In this document: positions 17,301 to 24,400 of the stretch, piece by piece
Position numbering within the stretch: the first letter of the stretch is position 1
Layout: the number at the start of each line of letters is the position of its first letter
Assembly (NCBI RefSeq): GCF_036226405.1
Contig: NZ_CP108464.1
Span: 5,766,001 to 5,830,000, forward strand
Source: Streptomyces sp. NBC_01260
GTDB lineage: Bacteria; Actinomycetota; Actinomycetes; Streptomycetales; Streptomycetaceae
Length of the DNA: 64,000 nucleotides
Direction: 5' to 3'
Notes under the pieces: generated by a model
Database searches by the model: none
Told to the model about the DNA's origin: nothing
Seen by the model: only the letters and a program-made list of their open reading frames with translations
Translations under genes and position numbers: made by a program

Positions 17301-17375
17301 CGGTACCCCATCGTTCGCAGCCACGGCGACGGTTCGCTGCGGGCACTGCGGGACCCGAACGCCGCGGAGGAGTAA
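14325..17375 (+). CDS. tnpA: Tn3-family transposase TnpA, full length
   Basis: A 1016-residue protein of normal Tn3 TnpA length starting at GTG. The N-terminal region (YLSEDQMARYGRF, LGWAVQWGTVRMLGTF, DPLCLKLYPER) is the DUF4158 DNA-binding part. The C-terminal half is the DDE_Tnp_Tn3 catalytic domain with D709 (ASADGMRF), D781 (ITDTGSY) and E911 (NIGEGRHALARNIFFGR). It carries out replicative transposition by binding the 38-bp ends and forming cointegrates. No frameshift or stop is seen, so it is probably active. An inverted repeat just before the start may control expression. Confidence 0.96.
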   Translation: MTIEYLSEDQMARYGRFAGEPSAQELEEFFRLDAAALERAAAKRRPHNRLGWAVQWGTVRMLGTFLSAPAEMPPGVAAFVAEQLGIDDPLCLKLYPERLPTQHEHAREIRKLLKIRDFEDGDLALREHIAGRVWVSNEGPRALFDRAVTWLLRNRVLLPGLTPLAYLVAEVRKGEQALIYSVVDAPVNPEFRRELLELLDVPDGAQTSVLEGWRKGPRDVSGRGQKAALERTRDIHGVKSGELDLWRVPPVKLAELARYGMSAHAPTLRRLAEPRRTATVLATMRYLEGSSVDDALTLFDVLMATKLLARAEREEDKAKLKGLPKLRKAAAKVASAVSVLLDVPIESDGGEDDAESVPLSVAQAWERIEQLVTREELAKAIVELGELLPEGTDEDADTAWRKQLLERYATVRPFTSLLAEVIPWGATQAGTPIVEALRELPKVQARRKPGPEHIDASLLDGTWRRLVLGNPLLAVNGYIDKHAWTFCVLEALHTALKRRDVFAKGADNWGDPRARLLSGPDWQVNRPRVLTALELSGSAEEHLGELEVLLDEMYAHVADGLPGNAAVDIVDGKIRLDRLEAEPEPAGYKPVHDAVQAMLPRIDYPELLLEVHARTGMFDSFEHIGGKVARPVDLDLTLTALLVSKSTNIGFEPVIKPGEKALTRSRLIAADWGYWNLPGMSAASGLLVTRQGDIDIASDWGGGHVASADGMRFNVPLRSIHTRPNRKYFTGRGATWLNVVSDRVMGLGGIVMPGTLRDSLGILDAMFNLDGPVRPEIVITDTGSYSDLVFGLFAICGYQFSPRIADISDARLWRLDMAKDYGPLQPVSRQRVQVERIRQNWEDMLRVAGSLQTGKVRAYDLLRMMTSGDRMTGLGDAFAHYGRIFKTLHLLQFIDSEAYRRMIGVQLNIGEGRHALARNIFFGRLGELRHAYREGMEDQLGALGMALNAVVWWNTLYTDAAVKELEAGGLTISQEIRSRLSPLVHEHINFHGRYPIVRSHGDGSLRALRDPNAAEE

Positions 17376-17399
17376 CGGGCGGCCGGCCGTGGGTACGTC

Positions 17400-17730
17400 T
17401 TGTACGGCAAAGGGCCGTCTCCCTCACCCGGCGCCGAGTTCGTCCAGGCCGACGTACTCACCTACCTGCGCACCCTGCCACCGGGCACCGTGACCGCCGC
17501 CCTCTCCGTCTTCGGCATCCTCAGCTTCAGCCCCGCGCCGCCGCTGCTGGCCGCCTGCGCGCGGGCACCCTGCGGCCCGGCGGGTTCCGGCTCCTCACCC
17601 TCCGGGCCAGTGACACCCACGACTACGTGGCCCTGCTGCATCGCCGCGAGCCGCCTACCGAGCCTGGCGGACACGTTCGCACCCCCGCGAACCCGTCTAC
17701 ACAGGGTGACAGGGAGGCTACGATCACGGG
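17400..17730 (+). pseudogene. Truncated, frameshifted SAM methyltransferase remnant
   Basis: The first frame gives GAEFVQADVLTYLRTLPPGT then AALSVFGILSFSPAPPLLAACARA, i.e. motifs II to IV of a class I SAM-dependent methyltransferase. At about 17570 the frame shifts, continuing as LRPGGFRLLTLRASDTHDYVALLHRREPP. The glycine-rich SAM-binding motif I and everything N-terminal are missing. Lies 25 bases after tnpA. Confidence 0.6.
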
Positions 17731-17731
17731 C

Positions 17732-17980
17732 ATGGACTTCTCCGCGGCGCTGGAGCTGCTGAAGGACGGCTGACACATGGCCCGCCGCAGCTGGGTCCAG
17801 CCTCGCAAGTACGTATACCTGGAGCCGAATCTCACACCGGACAGCCTCGACCGGACTCTCGCCGCCCACCTGCGGTTCGTGGCCGCCGACGGCACCGTCC
17901 AGGTAGGGGTACAGCCCTCGCACGCCGGACTGGTCGCCGAGGACTGGCACGACATCGACGCTGGAAGCGACAAGGGATGA
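17732..17980 (+). pseudogene. Tad2-like (DUF2829) small protein gene with in-frame TGA
   Basis: ATG 17732 opens MDFSAALELLKDG, then a TGA at 17771-17773. In the same frame HMARRSWVQPRKYVYLEP and then VGVQPSHAGLVAEDWHDID follow. Start (F..AL..L..G), middle (ARRSW) and end (LVAEDW) match DUF2829, which includes the Thoeris anti-defence protein Tad2 that sequesters signalling nucleotides. The TGA sits where the family usually has a basic residue (CGA to TGA would explain it). ATG 17777 could restart translation of residues 16-82. Its end overlaps the next gene by 4 bases, so the downstream part may still be translated. Anti-defence function is inferred. Confidence 0.6.
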
Positions 17981-18189
17981 CGATGTCGCGAGAACTGACC
18001 CGCACTGAGTGGACCGCCTTCCATGCGGCCTACCTGCGAGGGAACACAGCCCTATGCCCATCCTGCGGTACGGCCCAGCAGGCCCTGCTCAAGCCGCTGG
18101 ACCGGATCGTGCGCTTCTCCTGCGGTCACGAGCTGGCGATCCCGGAGAACACCGAACCTCTCGCGCAGCCGCAGCCCTCCGCGCGCTGA
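17977..18189 (+). CDS. Small zinc-ribbon-like protein
   Basis: A 70-residue protein whose ATG overlaps the preceding stop (ATGA). LCPSCGTAQQALLKPLD followed by VRFSCGHELAIPE provides two CxxC/CGH metal-binding pairs, suggesting a zinc ribbon. The N-terminus (TRTEWTAFHAAYLRG) is helical. Function unknown; cotranslated with the Tad2-like ORF. It is convergent with the recombinase gene at 18251. Confidence 0.62.
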   Translation: MTMSRELTRTEWTAFHAAYLRGNTALCPSCGTAQQALLKPLDRIVRFSCGHELAIPENTEPLAQPQPSAR

Positions 18190-18250
18190 CGGCTCCGCCA
18201 CAGTCGGGCAATGCTGGGGGCCGTGCACCGGAAGCGGGCCGCCGCAAGGG

Positions 18251-19324
18251 TCAGCGAGGGGCGCCCCGCCGGGCGGCCGGGTCGCCGCCGGCGACGTGGG
18301 CCGCGACTGCGTCGACGCCGGGCCGCGCGTACCGCTCCAGGGAGCGGACAGAGGCGTGGCGGGAGCGGGCCAGCAGCATCGGCGTGGACGTGCCGCGCTC
18401 GGCGTCATGTGTGAGCGCGCTGTGGCGGAGCCGGTGGAGCGTGAATCCGTCCAGGTCGACGACCTCCTCCGGCCGGGCGAGCGGGTTGGCCAGCAGCCGG
18501 GTGGAGGTCTCGAAGACTTCTTCCGCGCGGCGGTACGACAGGCGGGCCCGGCCCGTTTCGGGGCACACATCCAGGGTGGGCGTCCCGGCGGGCGCGCGGC
18601 GGCCGGTGAGGAAGAGCGGGCCGCGACTGCGGCCGGCGGTGAGGCGGGGCAGCAGCTGGGCGGTGCCGGACTGCCAGTGCACCCACTCGGTGGCGCCGCC
18701 CTTGGCCAGGGTCCGGCCGCGTTTGTCGCCTGGGTGCAGGTCCTCGATGTTGAGGCACAGGATCTCTTCTGCCCGGGCCGCCGATTCGTAGAGCATCTTC
18801 CACAGAGTCTTGTCTCGCAGCGCGACGTCCAGGCGCCACAGGGCAGCAATCTGGTTCTCCGCGAGGGCCTTGGTGCGGTCCGGCGGTGCCGGACGCCGCT
18901 CGATGCCGATGGTGGGGTCGCATGCGATCCAGCCCTGCCGCTGCCACCAGCCGATCGCCTTGCGGGCGATCGACAGTTCCCGGTTGACGGTGTCAGCGTC
19001 CATCTCGTCCGCCCGCGCGGCAGCGAGTTCGGCCAGTACCTGAGGCAGCACCGGATCGTCCAGGCCCGTCAGCGCGAAACCGGGCGGCGTCGCACCGCGT
19101 CGGGCCGGTCCGGTGGGCGCAGGTTCGCCGCCGAGCATCCACCCCCATGTCGTGAGCGAGATCCGGTAGATCCGCGCGGAGGACTTCGCGATGCCCGCAC
19201 CCGTCAAGTACCGGTCGACCGCCGCGGTGTACGTGGCCGGAGGGGCGGACAGCGGCACGACGCGGGCGCGCGGCAACCGCAACGCGCCCCCGGCCCCGAG
19301 TTCGGTCACTGGTTCGATCGTCAC
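18251..19324 (-). CDS. Tyrosine recombinase, probable TnpI-type cointegrate resolvase
   Basis: A 357-residue protein; GTG 19324 (VTIEPVTELGAGG) is chosen because GGAAGG lies upstream and the frame above it has no recombinase similarity. The N-terminal SAM-like core-binding part (YTAAVDRYLTGAGIAKSSARIYR) is followed by the catalytic domain: ESAARAEEIL (Arg), LHRLRHSALTHD (HxxR) and SRHASVRSLERYARP (His and Tyr). In Tn3-family elements such as Tn4430 a tyrosine recombinase (TnpI) resolves cointegrates at an adjacent site. A matching site lies immediately upstream. Runs opposite to tnpA. Confidence 0.85.
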   Translation of the reverse strand: MTIEPVTELGAGGALRLPRARVVPLSAPPATYTAAVDRYLTGAGIAKSSARIYRISLTTWGWMLGGEPAPTGPARRGATPPGFALTGLDDPVLPQVLAELAAARADEMDADTVNRELSIARKAIGWWQRQGWIACDPTIGIERRPAPPDRTKALAENQIAALWRLDVALRDKTLWKMLYESAARAEEILCLNIEDLHPGDKRGRTLAKGGATEWVHWQSGTAQLLPRLTAGRSRGPLFLTGRRAPAGTPTLDVCPETGRARLSYRRAEEVFETSTRLLANPLARPEEVVDLDGFTLHRLRHSALTHDAERGTSTPMLLARSRHASVRSLERYARPGVDAVAAHVAGGDPAARRGAPR

Positions 19325-19347
19325 GCCCGCCCCGCCCTTCCAGCTCT

Positions 19348-19453
19348 GCCGCAGTAAATGCGTACACCTCGCCCCGGCGGCCGGAATGGCCCACCGCAGG
19401 TCGCGATGATCACGGTAGGGGTCCGCCGCAGTAAATCCGGCATTTACCGCGGC
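19348..19453. promoter_or_regulatory. IRS-like resolution site for the tyrosine recombinase
   Basis: Core: GCCGCAGTAAAT (19425-19436), a 5-base spacer CCGGC, and the inverted copy ATTTACCGCGGC (19442-19453; 11 of 12 bases). An identical direct copy GCCGCAGTAAAT lies at 19348-19359. An inverted pair of 12-mers around a short spacer plus accessory direct copies is the architecture of TnpI sites. It sits 24 to 129 bases upstream of the recombinase start. Confidence 0.72.
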
Positions 19454-19603
19454 AGCACCCTGACGGGCCGTCAGTCGGCGGAAGTCTGATAAGCCGACCC
19501 TGAACCGGACCCGGTGCGGAGCCGGACGACGAGAGGACCGCACAGCAAAGCCCCTGCCTGCCCTGAGCGCCGAAGCCCGCGCGGAAAACCTCCAGAGCAC
19601 GGA

Positions 19604-20227
19604 TCACGCCGAGGGAGCGATGAGGTGAGCGAGCGACCACGCGGCGAAGGCGAAAAAGACCAGTGCTACTCCCCGGCCAAGCCGCGGCGCCGACTTGTTG
19701 TAGAAGCGGCGAACGGCGCCCAGTCCGGAAAACCAGGCCAGCAACATCCCCGCAGCCAGGCATCCTAGGGCACTGGCGGCGACGAAGAGCGGAATCGTCG
19801 AGACCGTCAGCAGTTCGACCCGGTCGCCCAACACTGCGGCGAAAATCGCGAATGTGACGGGATAGCTCTTGGGATTGGTCATACCGAAGGCGACGCCTTG
19901 CAGTACGACCCTACTGTCTGCGAGGGCGATAACCGCCTGGGGAGCCTGAGCTGCCACCAGCGCCCGCGCTCCGAGATAAGCCAGGTACAGCGCGCTGGCC
20001 AGCGTCAGAATGGTGAAGAATGTGGGCGAAATCAGCTGGACCCAGCGCAGCGCGATCAAGGCGAGCGCGGCCCAGATGAGATCGCCTGCTAAGTGGCCAA
20101 CCACAAAGAAAGCGCTGGGGCGTCGGCCGCTGCTGGCGCCGATGTGAAGCACCATCAGCACTCCGGGCCCCGGAGTCAGCACGACGAGGGCACAGGACAG
20201 GACTGTGGCGCATAGAAGGGTGACCAT
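19604..20227 (-). CDS. LysE-family exporter
   Basis: A 207-residue membrane protein with about six transmembrane helices. The LysE/RhtB signature is visible at the N-terminus (LTPGPGVLMVLHIGASSGRRPSAFFVVGHLAGDL) and again in the middle (GMTNPKSYPVTFAIF). The family exports amino acids and related small molecules. It starts 17 bases after the radical SAM gene stop, same strand, so the two form an operon. The context suggests export of, or relief from, the compound handled by the radical SAM enzyme; the substrate is unknown. Confidence 0.88.
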   Translation of the reverse strand: MVTLLCATVLSCALVVLTPGPGVLMVLHIGASSGRRPSAFFVVGHLAGDLIWAALALIALRWVQLISPTFFTILTLASALYLAYLGARALVAAQAPQAVIALADSRVVLQGVAFGMTNPKSYPVTFAIFAAVLGDRVELLTVSTIPLFVAASALGCLAAGMLLAWFSGLGAVRRFYNKSAPRLGRGVALVFFAFAAWSLAHLIAPSA

Positions 20228-20244
20228 TGGGCTCTCCGGGCGAC

Positions 20245-21774
20245 CTAGCTTGATCCGAGCTGAGTGTGCGTGACGCGGCCGGAGCCGGTGTTGGTCCCGC
20301 AGCGTTCTGCGTAGGACCGGATCGTGTGGGTTGCCGCTATCTGATCTTCCCATGACGCGTGACTGAAGATCTTGCACCAGTCCTGGGATATCTCATCGAA
20401 ATCGACAAAATCGGTTGAGCCGTACTTGGATGGCATGGAATCGAGGAGTCCTTCGTCGAGGATCTCGAAACCCTTCTCCTTGGCAGCCTCTCTGGCGAGG
20501 TTCGGGTTCATCAGCCACCGGCCGGTCAACGCGCCGAAGTCGGGGTAGAGAGGTCCTGCCTCCAGAGAGGCCATCATCTCGTTATCGATCAGCCAGCGAG
20601 AGAAGTCAATCGTGTTCTGCAGGCTCTCATAGTTCTCGCCTGGTCCGCCGAGAACCAGTGAGCCATGGATGAGAATGCCGGCCTCCTTGAACAGGCGGCA
20701 GGCGCGTTGATTGTTCTCCAGGCTGTCGCACGGACCCTTGAGAAGTTTGAGCATCCGAGTGTCGCCCGATTCCAGGCCCATGTTGACCCGGTAGACGCCG
20801 AGCTGCTGGTACAGGCTGACGAGTCGGGGCGCGGTCTCCGCAGCCTGGGTGTAGATGAAGAATTTCGGGTCGCCGATGTCATCCGGTTTGGCGTCGGCCA
20901 GGCTGCTTACCCAGCGAGGGGAACTGCTCATGCTGTCGAATGCCTCATAGAATATCGAGGCAGCAATTTGCTCCTGCGCTGCGCGCACGTCGTCCCAGAA
21001 CATCTCAGGGGAGGAGAAGCGCAGGCTGAGGTCCATGATGCCGCAGAAGTGGCATGGAGCCTTGACCCGTGCACAGCCGCGGGCACGGTTCATCGTTGTC
21101 ACACCGGTGACCTCCTCGCCGGTGTGCATCCCGCCGTAGCGGTCCAGGTAGTTGCGCAGGTATTGGGCCCAGTTCGAGTCCAGCATGAGGGACCGGTCCG
21201 GAACAGGGATAGCGTCCAGAACCGCGCTGCCCAGCGCACCTCCGCCGCTCTTGATCCGATCAACGGGTATCTCGGGCAGGCGGTTGTGAGCAATGCCGTC
21301 GGACGTGCGGTACAGCAGCTCCGGAACGGCCCTCAGGGCGAGCTCTCCATTCAGCGCGCTCACGAACGCCGAGAGAGCGAACTCGCCGACGTCCGCGGCA
21401 CACACGTAGTCGACGGCATCGCGGTGCTGAAGGATCTGCCGGGCCATGGCGGCGGCGTGATCATTGCCGAGGATGGTAATGGCACCGGCGTTCTTGCCCG
21501 CCTCAGCCAGCCGGAGTGTGTTGCGGTAGGACGTGGCCAGTACACCTATGCCGAGGACATCGGGTTCAAAATCCCGGATCAGCTGTTCGATCTCGTTCAT
21601 CGGCGTGATTTGGCCGTCGAGCGCGATCACTTCCAGGAACGGGTGGTCACGTCGAAGCACCGTGGCCAGCGACACAACCCCTAACGCAGGAAAAGTGCCG
21701 TCATTGGCGATCGAGGAGACATCGGAGTCATTACCTGCGTTCACGAGTAGGACCCGCTGCACCTTCATGGGCAT
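20245..21774 (-). CDS. B12-binding-type radical SAM enzyme, transposon cargo
   Basis: A 509-residue protein; ATG 21774 has GGAGGT 7 bases upstream. Residues 1-150 look like a cobalamin-binding Rossmann domain (LGVVSLATVLRRDHPFLEVIALDG, FEPDVLGIGVLATSYRNT) but lack an obvious DxHxxG. The radical SAM cluster motif is RARGCARVKAPCHFCGI, i.e. C-x6-C-x2-C rather than the canonical C-x3-C-x2-C. Later elements are typical of the fold: VNMGLESGDTRMLKLLKG and GSLVLGGPGENYESL. Likely a methyltransferase-type or rearrangement enzyme of unknown substrate. First gene of an operon with a LysE exporter. Confidence 0.83.
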   Translation of the reverse strand: MPMKVQRVLLVNAGNDSDVSSIANDGTFPALGVVSLATVLRRDHPFLEVIALDGQITPMNEIEQLIRDFEPDVLGIGVLATSYRNTLRLAEAGKNAGAITILGNDHAAAMARQILQHRDAVDYVCAADVGEFALSAFVSALNGELALRAVPELLYRTSDGIAHNRLPEIPVDRIKSGGGALGSAVLDAIPVPDRSLMLDSNWAQYLRNYLDRYGGMHTGEEVTGVTTMNRARGCARVKAPCHFCGIMDLSLRFSSPEMFWDDVRAAQEQIAASIFYEAFDSMSSSPRWVSSLADAKPDDIGDPKFFIYTQAAETAPRLVSLYQQLGVYRVNMGLESGDTRMLKLLKGPCDSLENNQRACRLFKEAGILIHGSLVLGGPGENYESLQNTIDFSRWLIDNEMMASLEAGPLYPDFGALTGRWLMNPNLAREAAKEKGFEILDEGLLDSMPSKYGSTDFVDFDEISQDWCKIFSHASWEDQIAATHTIRSYAERCGTNTGSGRVTHTQLGSS

Positions 21775-22152
21775 CGCGTACCTCCGTGGGCGTGAAAACT
21801 GCGTAGGGCGAGGGGCTGCACATAGCAAGCTGCGGAGCGTGCGGCAGGCATACTGCATTTCGTCGCCTTGATCAACGAGCTCTGTTGTGGCGCGTCACGA
21901 GTTTGACGAATGTACGGTCTCTGATTGCCGAGCACAAGGACGTTTTTCGGCTATCAAGGTGGAGATATCCGCACACCGCCTTCGAGGCGCAAAACCTGCC
22001 TCGACCCTTGTCCGCCGAGGACATCTGTGGGCACGAGGACGGCTTCGTTTCCGTCCCGCTCCTCGGCCACTGCACTGCCGCGGTGCGGGACCCAGGCACC
22101 CGGCACCGCGGCCGTGGCGAGGTTCAGACAGAGGCCATGCCGAAGATCATTC
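21775..22152. other. Gene-free upstream region of the radical SAM operon
   Basis: Holds the putative promoter of the radical SAM-LysE operon and the right subterminal part of the Tn3 unit. An ORF at 21885-22157 (MWRVTSLTNVRSLIAEHKD...) has no recognised domain and runs into the inverted repeat, so it is not called as a gene. Confidence 0.4.
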
Positions 22153-22190
22153 CTTAGCGTTCAATCCTGGAGCATTACCGGCGGGACCCC
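22153..22190 (-). repeat. Tn3 right inverted repeat (IRR), 38 bp
   Basis: Reads CTTAGCGTTCAATCC...GGGACCCC, the reverse complement of IRL with two mismatches near the outer end. Followed by GGAAA, the second copy of the target duplication. Confidence 0.93.
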
Positions 22191-22288
22191 GGAAATGTCG
22201 ATGCCGACCTCGGCGTCCAAGGGCGCTGAGGCACCGGGCAGTTGCCAAAGCAGTAGTGGACGAGGCAGGCGGTTGCCATTCTGACGGG

Positions 22289-22942
22289 ATGGAAGAAGCA
22301 GAAGACCGGTTGAGCCTGCCCCGGCCCCGCTGGGCGAATGCCGAGATTACTGTCTGGGGCGGTGCCAGCGAGGACGATCTGGCCCTTGCTGGCGGCTATC
22401 TGAGAGTGGCCGAGACCGCCGCCCGACACTGGATCACCCACGGCCCGGACGACCGGATGCCCCTCCCGATCCTCTACAACTACCGACACAGCATCGAACT
22501 GTCGCTGAAGTGGCTGATCCGCAAGGCCGCCCAGTGCGCCCTGCGCGAGGGCTACGCAGGAGAAGAAGACCTCAGCGCCCATCAGTTGGACAAGCGTCTG
22601 CGCACGCATAACATCAGAAAACTGGCGGACTGTCTCAACCGGTACCTGGCCCTGCTGGACCTGCCCAAGGTGGAACAGCGCATCGATCCGGATTCCTGGA
22701 GCCAGCTCACCTGGCTGGACAGCGAGGATGCATCAGGGGAGACCTACCGGTACGCCGTGGTCGGCCACGGCACGGGCCGGGCTCCCGCCCGTCCCGTGCA
22801 GCAGAACGTCAACTTCTACGAGCAGGTGAACGAGCTGCACAAGCTCGCGCACCTGCTGTGGGGCGGCTACTCGGCTCATCTCGGTGAGTACGAGAACTGG
22901 CAGATCGAGTACATGGAGGCCATGGACAGGGCCGGCTATTGA
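22289..22942 (+). CDS. Hypothetical protein, cargo of the outer element
   Basis: A 217-residue soluble protein starting MEEAEDRLSLPRPRW. Features: YLRVAETAARHWITH, NYRHSIELSLKWLIRK (a HEPN-like R-x-x-x-[EH] spacing can be imagined but is not convincing) and VNFYEQVNELHKLAHLLWGGYSAHL near the end. No family was recognised. It is convergent with the Vsr/DUF559-like endonuclease gene (15-base gap). Both are confined to the small non-autonomous element, so they are its payload. Confidence 0.68.
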   Translation: MEEAEDRLSLPRPRWANAEITVWGGASEDDLALAGGYLRVAETAARHWITHGPDDRMPLPILYNYRHSIELSLKWLIRKAAQCALREGYAGEEDLSAHQLDKRLRTHNIRKLADCLNRYLALLDLPKVEQRIDPDSWSQLTWLDSEDASGETYRYAVVGHGTGRAPARPVQQNVNFYEQVNELHKLAHLLWGGYSAHLGEYENWQIEYMEAMDRAGY

Positions 22943-22957
22943 CGCGCTGCGCCGTCG

Positions 22958-24121
22958 CTACGGTGTCGGTTTCTTGTGGCGGGTGAGGAGCTCGGTGAAG
23001 AAGTCGGAGATGAGCTGCGGGCTGTCGGGCCGAGTGAGTTCCCAGCCGCCGAAGCGGTAGATCTCATAGCCGGCCAGCCGCAGACGGCGGTCCTCGGCGA
23101 CCATCTCCGAGTACAGCCTGGGCGAGGCGGTGTACGTGGTGCGGCCGTCCGCGCCGGTGGGATTCTTGGTGCCGTAGTGGTGGGCGCCGTCCACCTCGAT
23201 CACGATGCGGGAGCGGTCGGGGGCCAGCAGTAGGAAGTCCATACGCTCGCGGTGCAGAGCACCGCTGTGTCCGCCGCTCTTGCGGGTGTAGGGGTCGTAG
23301 TGCAGGTAGACCTGCGGAATAAGGGCGGGCAGGTCAAACCCGTCGGGTTCGGCGTAGCGGGTGCAGTACGTGCGCAGGACCGTCTGCTCCGGCAGGGAAT
23401 CCAGTGAGCGGTACAGCCGCCGGTACAGGGCCTCGGCAGCCTCCGGCTCCTCGGCGTCCGGCATGTGGTGCGCCTGCCACCAGGCGACCATCTGTCGCCA
23501 GGTCAGGCCCTGTGCCGGCAGCGGGTCCTTGTACACGAGGCAGTTGTCGGCGTTCCGGACAATCTCCACCTCGTTGCTCACCGCATCCCGCAGCACGATC
23601 TGCGGCTTCGGGCCGACGGCCGCGAAGATGAGATTTTTGAAGGTGCCACGGGGGCCGTTCCTAAAGCGCTGCTCGTACTCGGCCTCCTGCAGGTCCTCCA
23701 AAGCCTGCCTTGTCGGCCCCAGCAGCTCTTCGATGCACTCGCGGCGCGCCTGCCAGCCGCCACCCCCCGACATGTCGTTCTTGCGCCAGTAGTCGTGGAA
23801 GCCGCTGTGATGGCGGAACGGCAACTGCGGCCGCTCGAGGCCCAGGCGATCGAGGACCGCCCGGTGCGCTTTGACGGCGAGTACGGCTTCGTCGTCGTTC
23901 ATGCGTTCGTCATGGCTTGTGCCCCTGGCGACGAAGTCTTCGTGCAGCAACCGGGTCAGGGCCACGGCTACGTCCAGGTCCGGGTGGGCGGGCAGAGGAC
24001 CGAACCGCAAGGATTCCATCAGCTCAACATCCAGCTCCCACAGCTGACACACCCATTCACCCGGCCTGAGGTCAGGCCAGTCCACGTGCTCAGTGCCGCG
24101 AAAGAAGTCATCTGTCTGCAT
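22958..24121 (-). CDS. Vsr/DUF559-like endonuclease domain protein
   Basis: A protein of about 387 residues; ATG 24121 (MQTDDFF) is preferred over ATG 24181. The C-terminal 110 residues contain RERMDFLLLAPDRSRIVIEVDGAHHY and, later, YSEMVAEDRRLRLAGYEIYRFGGWEL. The Asp, the ExD pair and the AEDRRLRLAGYE-RF pattern are those of the DUF559/Vsr branch of PD-(D/E)XK endonucleases. The N-terminal 270 residues are unrecognised. Possible roles are nicking repair or defence. Carried by the non-autonomous element with TGT...ACA ends. Confidence 0.74.
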   Translation of the reverse strand: MQTDDFFRGTEHVDWPDLRPGEWVCQLWELDVELMESLRFGPLPAHPDLDVAVALTRLLHEDFVARGTSHDERMNDDEAVLAVKAHRAVLDRLGLERPQLPFRHHSGFHDYWRKNDMSGGGGWQARRECIEELLGPTRQALEDLQEAEYEQRFRNGPRGTFKNLIFAAVGPKPQIVLRDAVSNEVEIVRNADNCLVYKDPLPAQGLTWRQMVAWWQAHHMPDAEEPEAAEALYRRLYRSLDSLPEQTVLRTYCTRYAEPDGFDLPALIPQVYLHYDPYTRKSGGHSGALHRERMDFLLLAPDRSRIVIEVDGAHHYGTKNPTGADGRTTYTASPRLYSEMVAEDRRLRLAGYEIYRFGGWELTRPDSPQLISDFFTELLTRHKKPTP

Positions 24122-24352
24122 GCTCGCGCATCCCCCTGCCCACAGCGCTGTCGGAAGCAGTATCGCTGGTGTCACTGACAAGGGGGAGCTGTGCGCGATT
24201 GGTGAACAGGGCGGTGACAGTGCGGCGGGCAGCTCACGTTACCTGCGTGAGCAGGTCGGCGACCTCGCGGACGGCGTCCCGGACGGTGTGGCCGACGCCG
24301 ATCAGGGTGGCCAAGGTCGCTTCGCAGAGTAACGAATGAGGGACGTGGGCCT
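24122..24352. other. Non-coding stretch inside the right end of the outer element
   Basis: No supported gene. A minus-strand frame ending ATLIGVGHTVRDAVREVADLL has coding-like composition but reads outward from the terminal repeat region without a good start, so it may be a remnant. Confidence 0.35.
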
Positions 24353-24400
24353 CGTTTGCCAACAAGCTTGCTGATTTGCCAACTGTGCTGCGTTGTCACA
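24353..24400. repeat. Right end with two transposase-binding-like repeats
   Basis: On the minus strand TGTGACAACGCAG, then GTTGGCAAATC (24373-24383) and GTTGGCAAACG (24353-24363). Inverted counterpart of the left end at 14026. Followed by the AAAGG duplication. Confidence 0.72.

Larger units (their letters stand above)
14209..22190. mobile_element. Complete Tn3-family transposon, 7982 bp
   Basis: Bounded by 38-bp inverted repeats starting GGGG and ending CTAAG (36 of 38 identical) and by a 5-bp target duplication GGAAA (14204-14208 and 22191-22195). It encodes a full-length TnpA, a tyrosine recombinase with an IRS-like resolution site, a broken methyltransferase, a Tad2-like gene with an internal stop, a zinc-ribbon protein, a LysE-type exporter and a radical SAM enzyme. 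All hallmarks of an intact, recently inserted Tn3-type unit are present. Confidence 0.93.
14026..24400. mobile_element. Non-autonomous Tn7/Tn5053-type-ended element, split by a Tn3 transposon
   Basis: Ends are TGTGAC.ACGCAG....GTTGGCAAATC (23 of 28 bases shared between left and inverted right ends), with TGT/ACA termini and a 5-bp target duplication. GTTGGC(A/G)A motifs recur inside both ends, as expected for multiple TnsB/TniA-type transposase binding sites. Without the inner Tn3 transposon the element is about 2.39 kb and carries only two genes (22289-24121), neither a transposase. Transposase class is inferred from the ends. Confidence 0.78.

Noticed and set aside
18023..19357. Plus-strand ORF across the tyrosine recombinase
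   Set aside because: Antisense shadow; the minus strand carries the Arg, HxxR and Tyr catalytic pattern.
22289..22942. HEPN-like reading of the outer-element hypothetical protein
   Set aside because: An R-x-x-x-H-like spacing can be found, but flanking helices and position do not convincingly match HEPN ribonucleases.
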